Shown here in pieces: positions 6,746 to 12,914 of a DNA stretch of 12,914 nucleotides; position 1 is the first letter of the stretch, and each line of letters starts with the position of its first letter. A program made the translations under genes and the position numbers. Source of the stretch: Bacteroidales bacterium (GTDB taxonomy: Bacteria; Bacteroidota; Bacteroidia; Bacteroidales; UBA10428); assembly GCA_003508755.1 (NCBI GenBank), contig DNTK01000455.1, positions 1 to 12,914 on the forward strand, written 5' to 3'. Below the pieces are notes generated by a model. That model had not been told where the DNA came from and did not search any database. It worked only from the letters and a program-made list of their open reading frames with translations.

Positions 6746-9700
6746 CTATTTATCCCTGGAATCCGGGTCGAGGTGAGGTGCTTGCAGGTAACTGTCTACA
6801 ATCTTTAGAATTTCAGACGATTTGGTTGGTTTTAAGATGTAATCATTAAATTCGGCATTCTTTATTTTTGAAATTTCTTCGTTTACGGCATAGGCTGTAT
6901 GGGCTATTACCACCACATCGTTTTGTATTTCCCGAAGTTCCTTAAGTGCAGTGTATCCATCCATTTGCGGCATTTTAATATCCATAATTACCAGGTCAAT
7001 CATTTTTTCAACCGAAAAAAGCTTTACTGCACGCAATCCATCTTTTGCCCAAAGAATTTTTGCCTGGCTGGACTTAAACAGGTTCTTTAAAAACAAATAA
7101 TTCGACTCTTCATCCTCAACAATTAATATAGTTTTGTTTTTCCAATTAAAGTCGTATGATGATTTCGTGCCGGATTTCTTGTTTTTTTCAGGGATATGAA
7201 TATTTGTAAAAGGAATTGATAAGGTAAAGGTAGATCCTTGACCTGGTTCTGAAACAACAGTTAAATCGCCATTTAACCGGTGAGCAATTTTTTTTGATAT
7301 GGCTAATCCCAGTCCCGATCCTCTGTACAAGTTAGTTTTATTGTCTTCTACCTTTCTAAACCTATCGAATATAAGCGACTGGTTTTTCTGAGAAATACCG
7401 ATACCGGTATCTTTCACATACAGATTAAAAAAGTTGTTTTTAAAAGTGATACCAAGTTCAATATTACCTTTTGAAGTAAATTTAAATGCATTACTTAAAA
7501 GATTAGTTAAAACTTGGGTTATTCGGGTTTTATCGGAGTATATGTATTGCTCATCATGCTCATTTAAATGTGTTTGTAAGAAGTCTATATTTTTACTTTT
7601 GGCTTTTTGTTGCCAAAACTCCGAGACAGTATCGATTAGTTCGTTGCCATTAAAAATCTCATTTGACACCACCATTTGACCCGATTCTATGATTGATAAG
7701 TCAAGAATATCATCGATAACCTGCAACAAAGATTCCGTGTTGGATTCTATTTGCTCCTTGTATGTTATTTTATCTTTGTTGGAATAATCAGGATCGGCAA
7801 TCAAACTTGAAAATCCAAGAATAGCATTCAAGGGCGTTCTGATCTCGTGCGACATATTGGCAAGGAACGAAGATTTAAGCTTATCTGCCTCTTCAGCTTT
7901 TTCTTTCGCAAGGGTTAATTCTTTCGTGCGTTTCGACACTAAATCTTCGAGGTTGTTTTTGTGTTTTAAGAGCTCATTGTTTAACTCAGCCAGGTGGCCT
8001 GCCTGGGTTTGCAGTTTTTCTTTTTGTTGAGTGACCTCTTCATTTTTTTCAAGCAGCTGTTTATTTACATCGTTCAGTTCCAGGGTTCGCTCATTAACCA
8101 TATTTTTTAATACTTCTTTCTGATGTTGTATTCGCTTTACCCGATATTTATGTACGAGAAAATAGGTTGAAATCAGAAGTATGACCATTGCGATTCGGAA
8201 CAACCAGGTTTTCCAGAATGGCGGCCTGATATAGATATTAATAGAGGTACCGTTTTGATTCCATACCCCATTGTTATCAGTTCCTTTTACCCTAAACACA
8301 TATTTTCCCGGATTTAGATTTGTATAAGTCGCTGTTCGTTTGTTACCTATGTAGTTCCAGTCGGTATCAAATCCTTCCATCCTATAGGCATACTCATTAT
8401 TCCGCGCATCAATAAAACTCAAGGCAGAAAACTCGAACGAAAAAAAAGAGTGTTTATACGATAACTTAATTTCCCGGGCATAGTTGATATGCTTTTTCAA
8501 TGGGGCATTCTTTGTTCCAAAAGGAACAGGTTTGTTAAATATTTTAAAATCGGTTATTACAATATCCGGAGGGTTTTGATCAACAGAGCTGACATTTGGT
8601 GAGTAAATGTTAAAGCCATTTATTCCACCAAAATACAATTCACCATTTTTACTTTTTAAAGCAGCTCCCCAATAGAACTGATTTTCTTGCAGGCCGTCCT
8701 TTTTCTGATAGTTATAAAATTCTTCCTTCACCGGATCGAATTGCGATAAACCATTGTTTGTTGTGAGCCACAGTTGATTATTATCGTCTTCTAAGATTCC
8801 ATAAACGGTATTATCCACCAGGCCATCTTTCTCGGTATAACGAATAAAGCTAACTTTTTCGTTTTGGCTGTTTCCCTCATTTGTAACCTGCACCTTGTTT
8901 AAGCCACCATTATAGGTGCCAATCCACAGCGTTCCTTTGGTATCCTGATAAATCGAAATTATCCTGTTTTCGCTTAAACTTGATGTGTCGTTGGGTTGAT
9001 TGAAAAACCTGGTAAACTTAATCTGGGCCTTAAATTTTGCAGGATTCTCCAGGATACTATCATTATCCATTGCTGGTAAGTGCACCCTGTTAAGGCCATT
9101 CCAAGTTCCGATCCATAAGGTCGATGAATCTGTTGCCAATATGCAGTTCGACTGAATTCTGTTATCGCTTATACTATTTTGATTTTTCGGATCATTTCTA
9201 AAAACAGTAAAGCTGCCCTCTTGCCGGTTCATAAGATTGAGGCCATCTTCTGTACCTACCCAGAAGAGATTCCGCTGATCTTCATAAATGGCCTGTACAA
9301 AGAAATGACTAATGCTTGTTGAATCTTCCGGATTAGACATAAAATGTTTGAAGTTCAATGAACTTCCTGAAATGATTTTTTCTTCAGGCTTTTTATGCAA
9401 AGCTTTGTTTAACCCAAAATTTCGTGTACCAATCCACAGTGTTCCATTGCTGTCGCGAAAAATGGAGGTAATCGAGTTTTCACTCAGACCGTTTGGGTTA
9501 TTCTGGTCTACTTTCAGATTATAAAATTTGTTTTTGTCTTTATCAAACAAGTCCAGTCCTTCACTATTTGTACCAATCCATAAATACCCTGTAGTATCCT
9601 CCCAAAAGGCTCGTATGGTGTTATGGCTTAAACTGTTATTAACTCCGGGCATTTTTTTTATGTGCTGGAATTTTCTGTTGCTTTTGCTGTAAACGCATAC

Positions 9701-10741
9701 ACCATTTCCGGAAGTTCCAATCCATACATTTCCTCTTATATCGGTGTGTAAGGATAAGATAATATTATTGCTGATACTGGTAGGAACAAATTCGTTGTGA
9801 CGGTAAGTGTTGAATTGTACTTTTCCCTCACTGTCAAAGCTTATTTTTGATAATCCACCGGAAGTTCCAATCCAAATATTATCATCGGAATCCCGGGTTA
9901 TGGCATTGGTAAACTGGTGAGGCAGGCTATTGGGATTGTTTGGTTTGTGTGTGTAACTTACAAGATCGAGGTTTTTTTTGTTAAAAATTTTCACGCCATT
10001 ATAAGTTGTAAGCCATAATCTACCTGCATTATCCTCCAGTATATGGGTGATGGTATTGGCGGGCTTGTTTTTTAATTTATCCAGGTTTATTAGATAGTTT
10101 TTAAATTCCATTTTCTTTCTATCGAACCTGTCAAGTCCTTTCTCCACTGTTCCAATCCAAACAATTCCGTCTCTATCTTCTAAAAGTGCAAAAATGGAAT
10201 TCGAGCTGATAGAATTTTTGTTTTCAGGGTCGTGTAAATATTGCTTAAAGTTGGTTGTAATGGGATCATATTCGAATAGACCACTACCCACTGTTCCTAT
10301 AAGTATTTTCTTGTCGCTTGTTTCAATAATTACATCTATACTGCTGTTTAAGGCTGTTTTTGTGTCTTCATTAATTAGCTGTATTCGCTCGAAATTATCG
10401 TTGTATTTGTTGTACTTATTAACACCACCAGAATTTGTACCCACCCATAAATCACCTTTGCTATCGATAAATAATGCTGTAATAAAGTTTCCGGAAATAC
10501 TTGATGTATCATCGCTATTGTGTTTGTAAACGACTGTGTTGTAGCCATCGTATTTATTTAGCCCGTTTTCGGTAGCAAACCACATAAACCCCAGCGAATC
10601 CTGCATGATCCGGGAAATGGTATTGTGAGAAAGTCCTTCGACTGATGAAATACGCTGGAAGATCGCATCGCTGTTTTGAGCAAACATCTGAAAGCTCAAA
10701 CTTAGAAATAAAACGTATGGTAGAATGCGATTTTGAAGCAT
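6746..10741 (-). CDS. Hybrid two-component sensor with periplasmic double propeller and C-terminal receiver
   Basis: Inner-membrane hybrid histidine kinase of 1331 residues, related to Bacteroidota hybrid two-component systems that sense carbohydrate breakdown products. A signal peptide occupies about residues 1-21 (MLQNRILPYVLFLSLSFQMF, then AQ). Up to about residue 745 I count 14 propeller motifs of the WIGT-x-GL type, enough for two seven-bladed propellers. A Y_Y_Y domain follows (about 775-842), then one membrane helix (846-866) and a long coiled coil (about 870-955) with two RT-x-EL repeats. HisKA has SHEIRTPLNAILGFSS with His965. HATPase has N1084 (NLLSNAFKFTSKGN), DTGIGIS and GSGLGL. 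The receiver has acidic residues near 1209-1211, phospho-acceptor D1254 (VIMDIKMPQMDG), T1282 and K1304. The protein ends 27 residues after that lysine with no AraC-type DNA-binding domain, so the output must go through another protein or the receiver itself. No polysaccharide-utilisation genes are adjacent. ATG 10739-10741 begins a clean signal peptide. Confidence 0.95.
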   Translation of the reverse strand: MLQNRILPYVLFLSLSFQMFAQNSDAIFQRISSVEGLSHNTISRIMQDSLGFMWFATENGLNKYDGYNTVVYKHNSDDTSSISGNFITALFIDSKGDLWVGTNSGGVNKYNKYNDNFERIQLINEDTKTALNSSIDVIIETSDKKILIGTVGSGLFEYDPITTNFKQYLHDPENKNSISSNSIFALLEDRDGIVWIGTVEKGLDRFDRKKMEFKNYLINLDKLKNKPANTITHILEDNAGRLWLTTYNGVKIFNKKNLDLVSYTHKPNNPNSLPHQFTNAITRDSDDNIWIGTSGGLSKISFDSEGKVQFNTYRHNEFVPTSISNNIILSLHTDIRGNVWIGTSGNGVCVYSKSNRKFQHIKKMPGVNNSLSHNTIRAFWEDTTGYLWIGTNSEGLDLFDKDKNKFYNLKVDQNNPNGLSENSITSIFRDSNGTLWIGTRNFGLNKALHKKPEEKIISGSSLNFKHFMSNPEDSTSISHFFVQAIYEDQRNLFWVGTEDGLNLMNRQEGSFTVFRNDPKNQNSISDNRIQSNCILATDSSTLWIGTWNGLNRVHLPAMDNDSILENPAKFKAQIKFTRFFNQPNDTSSLSENRIISIYQDTKGTLWIGTYNGGLNKVQVTNEGNSQNEKVSFIRYTEKDGLVDNTVYGILEDDNNQLWLTTNNGLSQFDPVKEEFYNYQKKDGLQENQFYWGAALKSKNGELYFGGINGFNIYSPNVSSVDQNPPDIVITDFKIFNKPVPFGTKNAPLKKHINYAREIKLSYKHSFFSFEFSALSFIDARNNEYAYRMEGFDTDWNYIGNKRTATYTNLNPGKYVFRVKGTDNNGVWNQNGTSINIYIRPPFWKTWLFRIAMVILLISTYFLVHKYRVKRIQHQKEVLKNMVNERTLELNDVNKQLLEKNEEVTQQKEKLQTQAGHLAELNNELLKHKNNLEDLVSKRTKELTLAKEKAEEADKLKSSFLANMSHEIRTPLNAILGFSSLIADPDYSNKDKITYKEQIESNTESLLQVIDDILDLSIIESGQMVVSNEIFNGNELIDTVSEFWQQKAKSKNIDFLQTHLNEHDEQYIYSDKTRITQVLTNLLSNAFKFTSKGNIELGITFKNNFFNLYVKDTGIGISQKNQSLIFDRFRKVEDNKTNLYRGSGLGLAISKKIAHRLNGDLTVVSEPGQGSTFTLSIPFTNIHIPEKNKKSGTKSSYDFNWKNKTILIVEDEESNYLFLKNLFKSSQAKILWAKDGLRAVKLFSVEKMIDLVIMDIKMPQMDGYTALKELREIQNDVVVIAHTAYAVNEEISKIKNAEFNDYILKPTKSSEILKIVDSYLQAPHLDPDSRDK

Positions 10742-11182
10742 TGAAAATAAACTTAATTATACCTTATTGATGATAAAACATACAATAAACTCTGTTTCAG
10801 CGGGAGGGATTGGTATGGGATTCTAAATGTATAATAAAAATGATAAATGATCGATTAAGAAATCACTTTTTTTAGCTTCAAGACAGAAATTATTCTTTTT
10901 TTCCATGAACAATCACCAATGCCCAGGAACGATTTTTTCTTTATACCCTGAGAAGTTGGCTGAAAGCACTTATCGTCTTATTCGTTTTGATTTTTCACGC
11001 AGGATTACAGCAGATCAATGAATACGATGTCGAAAGAGCTTTTAAAGGCGATTGCCATTCACCAACCATTCGGTTAAGGAGTTGGTGCAATGGTTTTTAC
11101 GAATGCATTTAAACGTCTAAGCAGATAAATTAATACCCAAAATAATGTACGTATGATACTTAAACAGGGAGCAACGATATAT
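10742..11182. other. 441-bp gap with no recognised gene
   Basis: The gap lies upstream of the hybrid kinase and downstream of the GyrI-like gene, both on the minus strand, so it should hold the kinase promoter. Weak -7-like elements on the minus strand are TATGTTTT (10775-10782) and TACATTTA (10824-10831); neither is exact or has a good -33. On the plus strand a 38-codon ORF starts at ATG 10905, and a second frame is open without a start codon from 10909 to 11112. The second contains a hydrophobic stretch (LKALIVLFVLIFHAG) and runs through the hairpin at 11055-11093. I recognise neither translation. The one well-supported element here is that hairpin, listed separately. Confidence 0.5.
11055..11098 (+). 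terminator. Terminator-like hairpin with T-run on the plus strand
   Basis: CCATTCACCAAC (11055-11066) pairs with GTTGGTG-C-AATGG (11081-11093). This gives 12 base pairs with one bulged C at 11088 and a 14-nt loop. Five T residues (11094-11098) follow directly on the plus strand. On the minus strand the hairpin is not followed by a T-run, so it should act on rightward transcription. No plus-strand gene is recognised between 10742 and 11054. It therefore suggests an unannotated small transcript upstream, or it may be a remnant or a chance structure. Confidence 0.5.
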
Positions 11183-11799
11183 TTAAACATAGGGTTGACG
11201 GATAACCGTTTTTAACTTCTCTGGCGCTGTTTTTCTAAAATCACTCAGGTAAATCTCATGGTGTTTTTGTACCTGGCCGTCAAAGGTTCGTCCCAACTCC
11301 TTTATCAGGTTGTGGATTTTCAGGATATTGTCGTGTTCCTCGTTGTAAGGTCCTGTATGCATTATTTGAGCACAAGGACCTTCTTCATAAGTTTCGAGAT
11401 GCAGCTTTGCAAGCGCAGGATTATTCTCTTTTGCCTTTGCTGCCTGCATGGCTTCCTCAATAAAATACCTGCTAATAAAATCGGGCTGCATGATCATCAG
11501 GGTCCATTTCCAGTTTTCCTTTTTATTATTAGCAAAGTCATCCATATCCTCCGCCCACCAAAGGCCTTCAAGTGGCATAACGATATAATCCTTTTCCAGT
11601 TTTTTCTTTGCAAGAAACTTTGCTTTAAACGAAACAGCAAACAATGCTTGTATAGCTTGCTGAAAATCTTCGCTATCAGCTCGGGCATCACTTCCGTTAA
11701 TCATAAGAAATTTTAGTGAGGCACTTTTACAAATTCAGGTTTTTTTGAGGGTTTGTAAAAGGCTTTCAGTTCTTTCTTATAATCAATTTTTGGTTCCAT
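11183..11799 (-). pseudogene. GyrI-like small-molecule-binding domain protein, broken by a 1-base frameshift
   Basis: The gene family has a GyrI/SOUL-like effector-binding fold and is about 205-210 residues long. The long piece (ATG 11702-11704 to TAA 11183-11185) encodes 173 residues with the family's VMPLEGLWWAEDM, WKWTLMIMQPDF, QIMHTGPYNEE and HHEIYLSDFRKTAPEK blocks. The missing N-terminus lies just upstream in another frame. An ATG at 11797-11799 opens 28 codons (start MEPKIDYKKELKAFYKPSKK, ending KVPH), then a TAA at 11713-11715. Adding one base between 11713 and 11716 would restore a continuous protein of about 205 residues running VPH-L-KFLMINGS, exactly as in the family. There is no slippery heptamer, so programmed frameshifting is unlikely. 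The cause is a deletion mutation or a sequencing error. Translation restart at ATG 11704, 9 nt after the stop, might still make the 173-residue form. An exact -7 element lies upstream. Confidence 0.85.
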
Positions 11800-11836
11800 A
11801 GGATAACTCTTACAGTTAAAACTAACTTTCTAAAAC

Positions 11837-11844
11837 CAAATGTA
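11837..11844 (-). promoter_or_regulatory. -7 promoter element of the GyrI-like gene
   Basis: Minus-strand TACATTTG is an exact match to the Bacteroidota -7 consensus TAnnTTTG. It lies 37 bp upstream of the ATG at 11799, so transcription would begin near 11830 and give a leader of about 30 nt. A TTG at 11859-11861 is present upstream, but its 14-nt gap is shorter than the usual 17-23. Its position supports ATG 11799, rather than ATG 11704, as the original start of the gene. Confidence 0.45.
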
Positions 11845-12058
11845 CAATCCCGAAGTGTCAACAGTATGTCAGTAGGTTTTAAATATTGAAAGATTTTCAG
11901 CTTTTAAATTATTCATTGACACGATGCTGGATTCTGTATGCTGCCAATACGTTGCATACCATTCTGCGATTTTGTGTTTCAGGAGTAAAATTTCTCAAAA
12001 AATCTAAAATCTTCGTTCGGCAACCTAAAATCATTACCCTTTTTCCCAACAACTTAGC

Positions 12059-12066
12059 TATATTTG
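12059..12066 (+). promoter_or_regulatory. -7 promoter element of tgt
   Basis: TATATTTG is an exact match to the Bacteroidota -7 consensus TAnnTTTG, 24 bp upstream of the tgt GTG start. Transcription would begin near 12073, leaving a leader of under 20 nt. There is no clear -33 TTG at the expected distance, only a T-run at 12040-12044. The upstream reading frame of tgt is open past this site without an ATG, so the promoter position helps decide in favour of GTG 12091. Confidence 0.6.
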
Positions 12067-12090
12067 CGCCGCAACAGAAATCATCAGCGC

Positions 12091-12914
12091 GTGTTTTTCG
12101 AAATACAATCAACAGATAAAAAGTCAAGAGCCAGAGCAGGAAAGCTACAGACCGATCATGGCGTAATAGAGACTCCCATATTTATGCCTGTAGGCACAGC
12201 TGGCACAGTAAAGGGCGTTCACCAGCGCGAGTTGGTTGATGATATCAAAGCGCAGATAATTCTCGGAAACACGTATCATTTGTATTTACGGCCTGGTATT
12301 GATCTGATAAACAAGGCAGGGGGTTTGCATAAGTTCATCAATTGGGAAAAACCCATTTTAACCGACAGTGGTGGTTACCAGGTTTTTTCATTGGCCGACA
12401 ACCGAAAACTTAAGGAAGAGGGAGCCTATTTTCAATCCCACATCGATGGATCCAGGCATTTGTTTACACCGGAAAATATTGTTGAAATTCAACGCACCAT
12501 CGGGGCTGATATTGTGATGGCATTTGATGAATGCACGCCATATCCGTGTGATTATCATGCTGCTAAAAGCTCCATGGAGTTAACACACCGCTGGCTTGAG
12601 CGGGGAATAAATCATTTTAAAAACTCAGAACCATTGTATAGTTATGAACAATACTTTTTCCCGATTGTGCAGGGAAGTGTTTACAGTGAACTGCGAAAGG
12701 TTTCTGCAGAGAAAATTGCCAGTTATGACATGCCTGGAAATGCCATAGGAGGATTATCGGTAGGCGAGCCAATCGAAGACATGTATGCCATGCTGGATGA
12801 AGTGACTCAAATTCTTCCGGCCCATAAACCCAGGTATTTAATGGGTGTAGGAACGCCTGTGAATTTGCTCGAAGGCATTGCCATGGGAGTTGATATGTTC
12901 GATTGTGTAATGCC
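12091..12914 (+). CDS. tgt: Queuine/preQ1 tRNA-ribosyltransferase (tRNA-guanine transglycosylase), 3' end cut
   Basis: Cytoplasmic enzyme that swaps guanine-34 in GUN-anticodon tRNAs for preQ1 on the route to queuosine. The first 274 codons are in the window. Catalytic residues expected from E. coli and Zymomonas TGT are present: D92 in LTDSGGYQVFSL, D146 in MAFDECTPYP, and the nucleophile D271 in GVDMFDCVM at the window end. Substrate-pocket blocks PIFMPVGTAGTVKGV (residues 29-43), LGNTYHLYLRPG and GNAIGGLSVGEP are intact. The C-terminal zinc-binding CxCxxC region lies outside the window. I chose GTG 12091 as the start: it gives FFEIQSTDKKSRARAG, which lines up with related Bacteroidota enzymes, there is no nearby in-frame ATG, and a -7 promoter element lies 24 bp upstream. 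It is divergent from the GyrI-like gene across a 291-bp gap. Confidence 0.96.
   Translation, partial: MFFEIQSTDKKSRARAGKLQTDHGVIETPIFMPVGTAGTVKGVHQRELVDDIKAQIILGNTYHLYLRPGIDLINKAGGLHKFINWEKPILTDSGGYQVFSLADNRKLKEEGAYFQSHIDGSRHLFTPENIVEIQRTIGADIVMAFDECTPYPCDYHAAKSSMELTHRWLERGINHFKNSEPLYSYEQYFFPIVQGSVYSELRKVSAEKIASYDMPGNAIGGLSVGEPIEDMYAMLDEVTQILPAHKPRYLMGVGTPVNLLEGIAMGVDMFDCVM

Noticed and set aside
6751..6775. CCC-TGGAAT-CCGGG as a terminator after the U32 gene
   Set aside because: Only three clean base pairs plus a mismatch, no T-run, and it lies inside the coding end of the hybrid kinase.
6746..10741. The repeated WIGT motifs as a DNA repeat or CRISPR-like array
   Set aside because: The periodicity is at protein level (propeller blades) with diverged DNA and no constant repeat-spacer units.
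11258..11716. A 152-codon plus-strand frame across the GyrI-like gene
   Set aside because: It is the antisense of well-conserved family blocks on the minus strand, and no promoter precedes it.
11702..11725. Programmed ribosomal frameshifting in the GyrI-like gene
   Set aside because: The junction reads CCT CAC TAA AAT with no slippery heptamer, and I see no stimulatory structure; a plain one-base loss explains it better.
11886..12127. Two overlapping frames (77 codons plus strand, 72 codons minus strand) in the divergent gap before tgt
   Set aside because: Both run across the tgt promoter and start region in other frames, and neither resembles a known protein.

Overview
The window looks like a chromosomal segment of a Bacteroidota bacterium, probably a marinilabilialian or close relative (inference). 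It is AT-rich. Two intergenic regions carry exact copies of the Bacteroidota -7 promoter element TAnnTTTG and a third lies upstream of no clear gene. It encodes a very large periplasmic-propeller hybrid sensor kinase of the type typical of this phylum. Most starts have no obvious Shine-Dalgarno sequence. I see no insertion sequence, CRISPR array, phage gene, rRNA or tRNA.

Layout. At the left edge, on the minus strand, is a partial molybdate ABC-transporter permease (modB, 1-526). It is preceded in the same direction, 37 bp away, by a soluble five-PAS histidine kinase (564-3224). Then comes about 920 bp (3225-4147) with no recognisable gene but with a consensus-like plus-strand promoter at 3399-3429. 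On the plus strand follow a PfkB-family sugar kinase (4148-5053), an SRPBCC/AHSA1-like protein (5066-5443) and a U32-family protein (5490-6737), which probably form one operon. Converging on them from the minus strand, only 8 bp away, is the 1331-residue hybrid kinase (6746-10741): signal peptide, 14 propeller repeats, Y_Y_Y domain, one membrane helix, HisKA, HATPase and receiver. A roughly 440-bp gap (10742-11182) holds a terminator-like hairpin on the plus strand with no obvious gene in front of it. Next is a minus-strand GyrI-like domain gene broken by a single-base frameshift near its 5' end (11183-11799). At the right edge is the plus-strand tRNA-guanine transglycosylase gene tgt (12091-12914, partial), with a clear promoter and a GTG start.

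How the genes fit together. Two unrelated signalling proteins dominate the window, and neither has an adjacent response regulator or a recognisable target operon. Kinase-modB may be co-transcribed, but modA is not directly upstream of modB. The central plus-strand trio looks like housekeeping or accessory metabolism without a shared pathway that I can name. tgt is queuosine tRNA modification.

The window is mostly ordinary for this phylum. I did not find a convincing new multi-gene system. The points most worth a second look are the frameshifted GyrI-like gene, the orphan terminator hairpin at 11055-11098, and the promoter at 3399-3429 upstream of unidentified sequence.
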